Assembly: GCA_016935315.1 (NCBI GenBank)
Contig: JAFGRD010000039.1
Span: 1 to 64,000 of the forward strand
Length of the DNA stretch: 64,000 nucleotides
From: Pirellulales bacterium
GTDB lineage: Bacteria; Planctomycetota; Planctomycetia; Pirellulales; Thermoguttaceae
Direction: 5' to 3'
Shown here: positions 32,701 to 40,600 of the stretch, one piece after another
Numbering within the stretch: position 1 is the first letter of the stretch
How the letters are laid out: every line of letters starts with the position of its first letter
The notes under the pieces: generated by a model
Seen by the model: only the letters and a program-made list of their open reading frames with translations
Told to the model about the DNA's origin: nothing
Databases searched by the model: none
Program-made: the position numbers and the translations under genes

Positions 32701-34034
32701 CCGAACCCGTTGCGCCGGCAAACATGCGTACGCGCCACGTGATTCCGGGCAGCGGCGGCGGCAGCGGAACGCCCGACGATCCGTACCGCGGATTGGCCGC
32801 CGCCCAGGCAGTCGCCAGACCGGGCGACCTCTTTCTTCTGCACTCGGGCGTCTACTCGGGCACGTTCACGGCGGAAAAGAGCGGCCAGGCCGGCCGGCCA
32901 ATCATCTGGCGGGGAGCCGGGGACGGCGCAGCCGTCCTCGACGGTCAGGGCGCGGCGGCCGCGCGCCCGGGACGCGTCATCAGCGCTGGCGACATCCACG
33001 ACGTCTGGTTCGAGAAGCTCACGCTGCGCAACGCCGACTACGCCCTGGTGGGCCACCGTTCGGCGCGGCTGGTCGTACGGCGGTGCCACATCCACCACGT
33101 CGACTACGGCATCACGTGCACCAACAACGACAACGACAAAGTCGCCGGGTTTGTCATCTCCGACAACGTGATCGAAGGCCCCTGCAAGTGGCCGCGTTCG
33201 CGGGGAATCGAAGACCCGCGGGGCATCCAGGTAACCGGCGCCGGACACGTGGTCTGTTACAACCGGATCCGCGGTTTCGCCGACGCGATCGATACGTTTC
33301 CGTCGGTGCGTTGCGAAGCGATCGACTTCCACAACAACGACATTGACGTGATGACCGACGACGGCATCGAGATGGACTACTCACAACACAACACGCGATG
33401 CTTCTTCAATCGGCTGACGAATGTGTTCCAGGGCATCTCCTTGCAGCCGGTTCACGGCGGTCCGGTGTACGTTTTCCGGAACGTCATCTGCCACGTGGTC
33501 GCCGAACCCTTGAAGATGCACAATAGCCCGTCCGGCGCGATGGTGTTCCACAACACGAGCGTCAAGCAGGGGATGCCGTTGCTGCTGATGACGAGCGATC
33601 CGGTGCGCAACAGCACCTGCCGGAACAATCTCTTCGTGGGCTCCGCAGCCGGCTATGCTTACGAGTCGACGGCCCCAATGGTCAATTGCGATTTCGATTA
33701 CAACGGCTTCGGCGGCGGGCCGTGGAAACTCTTCCTGAAGTGGAACGGCACGCGTTACGCGACTCTCGAAGAGGTAAGGGCGAAGGCCCCGGGTTTTGCT
33801 CACACCGTGTGCGTCGATCCGGCAGCGGCCTTCGTCGGCGCGGTCCTCACCAACGTCGACGAAGGAAAGCCAATGGACGATCCGCCCGATCTCCGCCTAA
33901 AGCCGGGCACGGCGGCGGTCGACGCCGGCGCAGTGCTGCCCGGACTCAACGCCGGCTACGCCGGCAGCGCCCCGGACCTGGGCGCTTACGAGTTGGGTGC
34001 CGCAACGCCCCACTATGGGCCGAGACCGGAGTAA
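29712..34034 (+). CDS. Secreted transglutaminase-like/right-handed beta-helix protein
   Basis: Exported protein of about 1,440 residues. A signal peptide (about 1-26) precedes a transglutaminase-like domain with a Cys101 (YTMCSTIAG), His127 (SAHTVSEV) and Asp142 (MVDNS) triad in the order and spacing of that fold. The middle contains beta-sandwich and discoidin-like segments (residues about 300-900). The C-terminus (about 1020-1400) is a right-handed beta-helix of the pectate-lyase superfamily: it starts GSGTPDDPYRGLAAAQAV and shows repeated short coils ending in Asn/Asp. It may bind or modify a cell-surface polymer; no enzymatic activity is established. ATG 29712 has GGAGG 7 nt upstream. The following gene is a shorter paralogue sharing the N-terminal 900 residues. 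Confidence 0.82.
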   Translation: MRPVTRSIPWFVLPLFTLLVGGSVRADVYNLKVVTDASPDYSDMDSMIHSITNRWSTPREKVWAMFYFNHVARRQTAPMYLHGMALTDPIRQFNDYGYTMCSTIAGINCSIWDAMGLKTKYWDISAHTVSEVFYDGRWHMVDNSMSALYTLCDGQTIAGVEDIGKAGSCEASGGKVEPGHIAKYHCLNATSPRGFLTSADCARDLEQEYRCFNPNGLKYRYYFYDWDRGHRYILNLRGGESYTRHFRSLGDTAEFYVPNNGKDPEAANPRYHIRGNGLWTFRPELTPGGFDKAVYDHRNVSPGASGLEPAGPGVVGAAVFKVQSANVTTSQVIRAVVSRRTDKDRASISVSTNNGLAWTEVWQARATGELPAEVRLIDEVNGAYEVLIRVELWAEQAPQDCLLRSLAVETTTMLNSKTQPRLNLGENTIYVGAGDPTGSIVLWPELQGGKYKADIVDEENIVSTPEHPGYQGTVHPKLPGEDAYLVYRLDAPRDLTRVTFGGRFYNRAPKSRCELLYSLDAGRTWTRCWSLADIKPPWDVIHYETVDLPQGHRAVWLKYLMNTSEASPGGCSIYAVRMEANHLPADATFQPWEVTFDWSEPQADRTLVRRSHTQLVEKLPLKYTVHVGGDDHPVMNWMRINARGAVPEVKYGYSDGKDVGGEKFVGRWVTCGKNLAVGKAYTCSAPSETNWEAGDPDGTKLTDGVAGPPYAGGTSYRSGALWTAGTNPVITVDLGAPTTCAAFGMNFHGYPWWDALAGEVQDRVEVLTSTDGKIYTSQGFLQTDLRWKDLPLNHMWPDEERITGHTFQLVPSAPLQARYVRYMVSNKRLFDCTELEVLDRIRFEPFDMRVALPDQREPGSGEKPKVLSPGGRPVAADLAAKNIARLLGEPVLDAPTLHCLGGYWIVGGDDNRNARVDVTYRRAGTTPWQSASPMLRVERGAHKTAQGGGTLNVPDDAWLFAGSLLLLEPDTQYELRLSLSDPDGGHAERILTARTIAEPVAPANMRTRHVIPGSGGGSGTPDDPYRGLAAAQAVARPGDLFLLHSGVYSGTFTAEKSGQAGRPIIWRGAGDGAAVLDGQGAAAARPGRVISAGDIHDVWFEKLTLRNADYALVGHRSARLVVRRCHIHHVDYGITCTNNDNDKVAGFVISDNVIEGPCKWPRSRGIEDPRGIQVTGAGHVVCYNRIRGFADAIDTFPSVRCEAIDFHNNDIDVMTDDGIEMDYSQHNTRCFFNRLTNVFQGISLQPVHGGPVYVFRNVICHVVAEPLKMHNSPSGAMVFHNTSVKQGMPLLLMTSDPVRNSTCRNNLFVGSAAGYAYESTAPMVNCDFDYNGFGGGPWKLFLKWNGTRYATLEEVRAKAPGFAHTVCVDPAAAFVGAVLTNVDEGKPMDDPPDLRLKPGTAAVDAGAVLPGLNAGYAGSAPDLGAYELGAATPHYGPRPE

Positions 34035-34142
34035 TCGCGGGAAAGGCACGATTCCGGGAAGACGGCCTTCGCGAAGGTATACAGTCAAAACAGCCTGCTG
34101 ACCAAAATGCATAGGTGATTTCTGGCGAATGCAGCCACAGTG

Positions 34143-34166
34143 GGTTCAGGCGGGCTGAACCGCCTG
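34143..34166 (+). promoter_or_regulatory. Two overlapping, mutually exclusive hairpins
   Basis: GGTTCAG (34143-34149) can pair with CTGAACC (34155-34161), or CAGGCGG (34147-34153) with CCGCCTG (34160-34166). The two stems share bases and cannot form together. The site is about 50 nt upstream of the second transglutaminase-like gene. It could be a switch-like leader element or coincidence. Confidence 0.35.
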
Positions 34167-34215
34167 CAAATGCGGCAACAAGGGGAGTCTTTGAGCGAGC
34201 GAAGGAGGCCTATCG

Positions 34216-36903
34216 ATGTGTCGCACCAGATCCGGTTGGCTGCCGGCGATATTTGTCGTCAGCGGCGCGGCCGTCATGTTTCCCGCCCCAGCGCCGGCGG
34301 CCGTATACAACTTGCATCTGTCCACCGACAACGGGCCGGACTATACCGACCTGGAATCGTTCGTCCGCAGCGTGACCGAAGGCTGCCGGACGCCGCAGGA
34401 GAAGTGCATTGCCGTTTGGCGTTGGGGCCGTCGCAGCCGCCGGCAGACGAGCTGTGCGCAGGAGGACGGGCGGCTGATCTGGGACCCGATCCTGCACTAC
34501 AACTCCTACGGGGCGATGAACTGCGGCGTCATCTCGGCGCTGAACATGGTCAGCTACCTGCAGCTTGGCTACCGGGCACGCTACGTGCAACTCGGTGACC
34601 ACACCGTCAGCGAGGTTTCCTGGGACGACGGCCGGTCGTGGCACCTGTTCGATTCCTCGATGAGCTTCTTCTGCTACAATCACCGCGGCGAGGTCGCCGG
34701 TTGCCAGGAAATCCAGGAGGCCCATGGCTGCGAGCTTTCGGGCGGCAAGAGCGAGCCCGGCCACTACTACTTCTACCACGGCGCCCCGCAGTGCATCTCC
34801 CACCGCGGCCACGACGGCTGGCGGTTCTGCTGCGATCAGCCCGTGCTCTACGAGCGCACGCTCTGGAACGGGGCGTCGTCTTATACCGACGGCTTCTCGC
34901 CCGACCAGTACACGCTACACGCGCGGTACGGCCGACGGTACATCCTCAACCTCCGGCCGGGCGAGTGCTACACCCGCCACTGGAAACCGCTCGACGGCGA
35001 GGGTTCCGGTGTGGCCGACGACCAGCGGCCCGACTACTATCGGCCCGTGAACGGGCGCGATCCCGACCGGCAGCACGGCCTGCACAATCTGCGGGGCAAC
35101 GGCTTGTGGGTCTTCGAGCCCGAACTGGGCACGCCGGACGGCCGCCGGCTGTTCTACGACTCCCGCGGCATCGAGACCCGCGCCGAAAGTGGCGACGGCC
35201 CCAACCTGCACCCCGCCCGGCCGGGCGAGCCCGCCATGGTCGTCCTGAAGACCTCCGCCGCCAACGTGATCACCTCGATGCGGATCGAGGCCGAGGGCGT
35301 CCGCTCGGGCAGCGAGGACCTGTTGCAGGTCTCGGTATCGCGAACGGCCGGCGTCCGCTGGACGCCTGTCTGGCAGTCGCGGCAAGCCGGAAAGCAGCAG
35401 ATCCGGCTGACGCTCCGCGACGAGGTGGCCGGCGTGACCGAGGCCTTGGTCAAGATCGAGATCTTCGCGGCAGCCAAAACGGCCGACGTGGGGCTCGACA
35501 CCCTGAGGATCACCACCCGAACACAACTAAATCGCCGCACGTTGCCCAAGCTCACCCTGGGCACCAATCGCGTGCGGCTGTCGGCCGGCGAGCAAGTGGC
35601 CAGCACCGTGCTCTGGCCGCCGCTGCACGCCGGGCTCTACCGGCAGACGGTCGATACCGAACAGGACGTCCACAGCACCGAGCAGCCCGACGGCATGTAC
35701 AAGGCCACTCTGGGCGCGGCCTCCGACGGCAAGGAGTGCTTTGCCGCCTGGCGGGTCGAGGTGCCCACGGATATCACGGCGGTGACCTACGGCGTGGTGG
35801 TGACGAACCGCTCGGACCGCTCGTACGTCTCGCTGCGGCAGAGCTTCGACGGCCGTTCGTTTGCCGAGTTCTTTCGCAAGTCCGACGGCGACGCCCCCTT
35901 CGACGCGCAGGTGCTCCACACCGTGGCCGCTGCCGGCGGGACGGCCGCCGCCCGGCAGGCCTGGCTGAAGTGCGTCTTCTTTTGTCCCGGCGCCGCAGCC
36001 ACCTACAACATGCCGGGCATCCAGGATCTGCTGATCCGCATCGACCACAAGCCCCGCGACGCCCGCTTCCAGCCCATCGAAGTCACCTACCACTGGACCG
36101 AGCACCGATCGACCGGCGACCTCGCCCGCTGGCACACCGAGTTGGTCGAGTCGCTCCCGCACCAGTACCGGCTCAACGTGGCCGGCGTCCGCGATCCGAC
36201 CATGAACTGGGTGCGGCTGAAGCTGCAGGACTCTGTCCGCCCAGGCGAAACGCCGGCCTACGGATACTCTGACGGCCAGGACGTGGGCCCGGGGTTCGAG
36301 CCGGCGGCGGTGACGTACGTTTGGGGCAACAATGTGGCCCTGCAAAGGCCCTATACGGCCAGCCGGCCATCGGACGAGGCCTCGGGCAATCCGGACACCG
36401 AGAGCCGCGAGCTGACCAACGGCCAGATCATCGCACCGACCGACCTTGTCACCAGCCGGCCGGTCCATGCCGCCACCGCGTTTTGGGCCCCCGGCGAGCC
36501 GATTGCGGTGGTCGTCGACCTCGGCGGCGCGCGGCCGGTCGGCGGCGTGCGCGTCAGCACCCATCAGCCCAACGCCGACTACGGCCATCCCCAACGGGTC
36601 GAAGTCGCCGTCTCGGCCGATGGCAAGACCTGGCAGCCGGGTGGGACGATCCGCCACGACGATCTCTGGACCCCGCCGGCCGACTACGAGCCCTGGGAAC
36701 ACGACGACAACCCGAAATACGCCGACCTTCCCGGCGGCGGTCGCCTGGCCTACCGCTATCCTCTGTCCTTGCCCCGCCCGATCAGGGGCAGATACGTCCG
36801 CTTCACGTGTTTCCCGCTGCCCGGTCGGGGGATGGGGCTTTCGGAACTGGAAGTCTTCGACCGCGTCGAGGTGCAGCGTCAGGACTCGCGGGAGGGCAAC
36901 TAG
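34216..36903 (+). CDS. Secreted transglutaminase-like protein, shorter paralogue
   Basis: 895 residues. A signal peptide (about 1-29) is followed by the same transglutaminase-like domain as the preceding gene, with Cys103 (AMNCGVISA), His129 (GDHTVSEV) and Asp146 (LFDSS), shared flanking motifs YNLHLSTD / YNLKVVTD and GRRYILNLRPGECYTRHW, then similar beta-sandwich and discoidin-like domains. It lacks the beta-helix. The pair must come from a tandem duplication followed by loss or gain of the C-terminal domain. The substrate is unknown; a protease/peptidoglycan or polymer-crosslinking role is possible for the fold. ATG 34216 has GGAGG 8 nt upstream. It probably shares a transcript with the first copy, 181 nt away. 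Confidence 0.85.
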   Translation: MCRTRSGWLPAIFVVSGAAVMFPAPAPAAVYNLHLSTDNGPDYTDLESFVRSVTEGCRTPQEKCIAVWRWGRRSRRQTSCAQEDGRLIWDPILHYNSYGAMNCGVISALNMVSYLQLGYRARYVQLGDHTVSEVSWDDGRSWHLFDSSMSFFCYNHRGEVAGCQEIQEAHGCELSGGKSEPGHYYFYHGAPQCISHRGHDGWRFCCDQPVLYERTLWNGASSYTDGFSPDQYTLHARYGRRYILNLRPGECYTRHWKPLDGEGSGVADDQRPDYYRPVNGRDPDRQHGLHNLRGNGLWVFEPELGTPDGRRLFYDSRGIETRAESGDGPNLHPARPGEPAMVVLKTSAANVITSMRIEAEGVRSGSEDLLQVSVSRTAGVRWTPVWQSRQAGKQQIRLTLRDEVAGVTEALVKIEIFAAAKTADVGLDTLRITTRTQLNRRTLPKLTLGTNRVRLSAGEQVASTVLWPPLHAGLYRQTVDTEQDVHSTEQPDGMYKATLGAASDGKECFAAWRVEVPTDITAVTYGVVVTNRSDRSYVSLRQSFDGRSFAEFFRKSDGDAPFDAQVLHTVAAAGGTAAARQAWLKCVFFCPGAAATYNMPGIQDLLIRIDHKPRDARFQPIEVTYHWTEHRSTGDLARWHTELVESLPHQYRLNVAGVRDPTMNWVRLKLQDSVRPGETPAYGYSDGQDVGPGFEPAAVTYVWGNNVALQRPYTASRPSDEASGNPDTESRELTNGQIIAPTDLVTSRPVHAATAFWAPGEPIAVVVDLGGARPVGGVRVSTHQPNADYGHPQRVEVAVSADGKTWQPGGTIRHDDLWTPPADYEPWEHDDNPKYADLPGGGRLAYRYPLSLPRPIRGRYVRFTCFPLPGRGMGLSELEVFDRVEVQRQDSREGN

Positions 36904-37641
36904 CGCACCGTTCCTCTTTCGAATATGTCCGGCCTCTTCTCTTGCGACTTGCGGGCGTCTGCTGCGGTGGCTGCCGGGGCAACTCCTTCCTGCCCGAGAA
37001 TCTTGTCGATGTCCAGGAGGATCGATAGCGTGCCGTTTCTTCAGAAAGTGCAGTTCAGGTGGCAGCACCACGCTTCGGAGCCAATATTCCTCACGAAAGC
37101 CACCCACGCACCGAGGACCCAAAGATATACCCCTCGTATTGTATGCTCGTTCACATGCCACAAAGGTATGGTCAGTCGTGGGCAACCCACCATAAATGTC
37201 GCTCGGCCCATGTGAGGACTGCTCGCCGCCGCACGCCCACACCAGATGAACCTATATCCCACGAACGGCCCTCGAGCCGCGGCGTCCGGCAAAGTGTTGG
37301 CACATCGCGATCATCGCGTGAAAAGGACATTCCAGTCCGTGGAGGGCCGCTATCCAGGCGAAACCTGCCCTTGAATTCAAGGTGCCGCCGCAATATCGGA
37401 CGCCGAAGAAGGCACTGCGGGGGGGCGCAGGATAGCCTAACGAGGGCCCGTCCCGTTTGAGAGTCGCTTTGAGTAGAATCGATGTTATAATGAAAGTCTC
37501 GGGGTTGTTGCTGCTCGATGAACTCCTCCATATCACCGTTCCCATCTGTCCGAGAATCTCGGCGAGAGTTCACCTCGGAACGAGTCTTTCCCAACGCCCT
37601 CCCCACCGGGGTTCCGGTGTTCACCGAAGCGAGGTATATCG
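36904..37641. other. Long intergenic region, promoter only
   Basis: No credible gene is seen in 738 nt: the open frames are short, biased and without motifs. The right part carries the promoter-like site at 37483. The left part may hold decayed sequence, but nothing recognisable remains. Confidence 0.4.
37483..37491 (+). promoter_or_regulatory. Candidate extended -10 promoter
   Basis: TGTTATAAT: a perfect -10 box (TATAAT at 37486-37491) with the TGN extension. No -35 at normal spacing is visible, which fits extended -10 promoters. It points to the TPR gene, about 150 nt downstream. Confidence 0.5.
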
Positions 37642-40600
37642 ATGAAGTCCTTGAATGTGCGGCTGGTTGCGATCTTGCTGGCGTGCGGGCTGGTGTTTGG
37701 GATCGCGGTCTATTTCCTACACGCATACCAGGTTCGGCGCAATGCCTACGTTTTCCTGCGGTTGGCCGAAGAGGCGAGACAGCGGGCGCGCGCAGCCGCA
37801 GCCAAGCAGGACAGCGATGCCGAGGAAAAGGAGTACCAGGACGCGATTCAGAATCTCTTCTGGTACGTCCAACTGGTGCCTGGCAATACGGATGCCCTGG
37901 AAGACTACGGCTGGCTGTTGGCCGATGTAGCGGAAAAGACGCAGACGGGCGCCCTGTTTGTCGAGGCGTTCCCGATCCTGGAGAGAGTTCTTCGCCAAGA
38001 CGCCTCCCGAGCGGATGCCAGGCAGAAGCTCGTCGAGATCTACATGCTGCTCGGCCGTTACTCCGACGCGAGGGAGCATCTTCAGAGACTTCCTGCGGGG
38101 TTGCAGGAGGACGGCGAGACACTGACTCTGCTGGGACGGTGTCAATTGGCGGCGGGCGAGGAAGCCAAGGCTGCCGAGTCGCTACGCAAGGCCATTGAGG
38201 TTTCACCGCATCGGGCCGACGCGTATGCAGTCTTGGCGGCCGTGCTATCGCGCCGGGAGGGGCTGAACCGTCCGACGGAAGCCGACGAGTTGATGCGCAA
38301 GCTGGTAGGAGTGAATCCCGATTCCCGCCAGGCCCAGTTGTTGTACGGTCGATACCTGACCGGCCTGGCGGCGATCACCTCGATGGCCGACGCTCGAAAG
38401 CACCCAATTCTGATGGAGGCCATGGTGCCGACCGTCTTGTCGGAATCGGTCAAGCACGTGATCAGACTTCAGAGGCTGCCTGACGACGATCCTGATCTTC
38501 TGCTGGTGAGCGGGAAACAGGATCTTCTAGTGAAGTTGTTGGCGGAGGCCCTGAAGGCCTACGACGGTACGCTGCGGCTTGACGATCCCGATGCCGTGTT
38601 GCTGGCGGCGCAGGGGCCGGTCGACATCGACGAGTTGGACGTCGCCGCGCTGACTGCCGCGAGAGATCGTGGCCTATCGGCCCTGCGGTCCGAGTTGCAG
38701 TCCAGCGACGATCCGGCACTGTTGGTTGCCGGCAAGCACCAGCTCGTTGTGGATGCCATGAAGTATGCGCTGAAGGCCTTCGGCAGCCGTCCCGCCATGC
38801 TGCGAGGTGCGACGTACGGCGTTCTCGACGACGCGCGGCGACGCGCCCTGAAAACTCGGACCTTCGCGGCCGAGGATCGCAAGGCCCTCGCGCTGGACGC
38901 AGAACAAGAGGTTGTGCTGGCAGCGACGCGACAGGTGCTGGCGGCCAGGGGCGACCTGGTCGGTCTGCGGCTGAGTTCGAATCGGACCACGCTGGGGGAA
39001 GCTTTGGACCAGGCAATCCAGGCCACCGGCGCGTCCGGCGCCGATCACGACGTACTGGTTCGGGCGGCGAAGCAGGGCATCCTCGTGGACGTGATGGCCC
39101 GCACCTTGGCAGACCACGGATTGGCATCGGCCGACCTCGACGAGGTGCTGCAAACCGGGGAAAGCAAGATCCTGTCGGAAGCCGTGGAAGACGCGCGAAA
39201 AGAGATCGATTCGCTGGTGAAGAACGACGACAGCGGCGCGTTGCTGTTGGCGGCCCAATGCACGGTCTGGAAAGCGGAATACGACCAGGCGCGCGAATAC
39301 GTGCGAAGCGGAATGGAAGCCTATCCCGACAACGTGGAAATGTATGCCCTGGCGGCGGAGATCGAACAGCGCGGCGGCAAGCCGGACCAGGGGATCGCCT
39401 GGCTGCGGCAAGGTCTGGAGGCGACGAAAGGAAACGTCGGGCTGCGCTGGGATTTGACGAATCTGCTCCTGGACACGGGCAGCGTCGAGGAAGCCGAGCA
39501 ATCCATTGAGAAGCTAACATCGGCCAAGTACACATTTGCCGATCGCCGCCGAGTTCCGCAGGCGGCCGCAGCCACAGGCTATCTGCGGGCAAGGGTCAAT
39601 CTGATACGAGGCGATTTGGCGGCGGCCAGCCGGGGTTTCGAGTCGGTGCGGGGCGGTTTGACCGCCTTTCCTCAGCTGCTGAAGGAGGCCGATCTGCTGC
39701 TGGCACAGTGCTACGGGCGACTCGGAAACGCGGATGAGCAGGAAGCTTCGTTAAGGAGAATCCTCGAGGTCGATCCGCTGAACAGCGCCGCTCGGATGGA
39801 AATGGTCAACCTCTTGCTGCGCCAGGGCCAGCCCTCCGAAGCGTTGAAGATGTATCAGGCTGTCTTCAATCCGGAGCAGGCGTCGGCGAGAAGCTATCTC
39901 GCCATCGCCAAGATCTGGGTAGCCATCAACCGGCAGCGATCCGATCCTGCCGAGCAGGATTGGACGAATGTGGAAAACGCGCTTGATCTGGCGATGGAAA
40001 AAGCGCAAACGGTTGTCGACGCCGCCGGCGAAGAGACGGAAACGCCGTCGGACGTCACTCCCGACACGGAGCCTCGCGTGCCCAAAAGGTTGGCCGACGC
40101 GAGACGCGTGCTGATCGAAGCGCCCATTCTCCGCTCGGAGGCCCTCGTGTCGCAAGGCCGAACGGACGATGCGGAGAAGCTGCTGTTGGAGGCCCGAGAC
40201 AAGGACCCGCAATGTGTCGAGTTCTGGATGGCGCTGATTTCGTTGGTGCAGAAGCAGGAAGACTGGAACCGGGCGGCCCGGCTGTTAGACCAGGCCGAGC
40301 AAGTGGTGGGCGACACCATCGCCGTGCGACTTGCCCGGGCGCGGTACCTGGTGGGACACTTCGGAAAGGAGGCCGCCGAACGGTTGAAGCCGCTGGCCGA
40401 GAAAACCGAGGCGTTCCCCGAGATCCAGCGACTGCTGCTCTGGGAGGGGCTGCTGTACGCAGCACTGCGCGTCGGTGATGTGGATCAGGCGATGCAGCTT
40501 GCCCAGCAGGTGGCCGTGGCACAGCCCTCAAACGTGCAGATCCGGTTCATGCTTTTCGAGATCGCCTTGGGGGCCAAAGACACGCCGGCAATGGAGAAGT

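Noticed and set aside
35527-37242. Minus-strand open frame of 571 codons
   Set aside because: Covers the antisense of the second transglutaminase-like gene and the intergenic gap; no recognisable motif.
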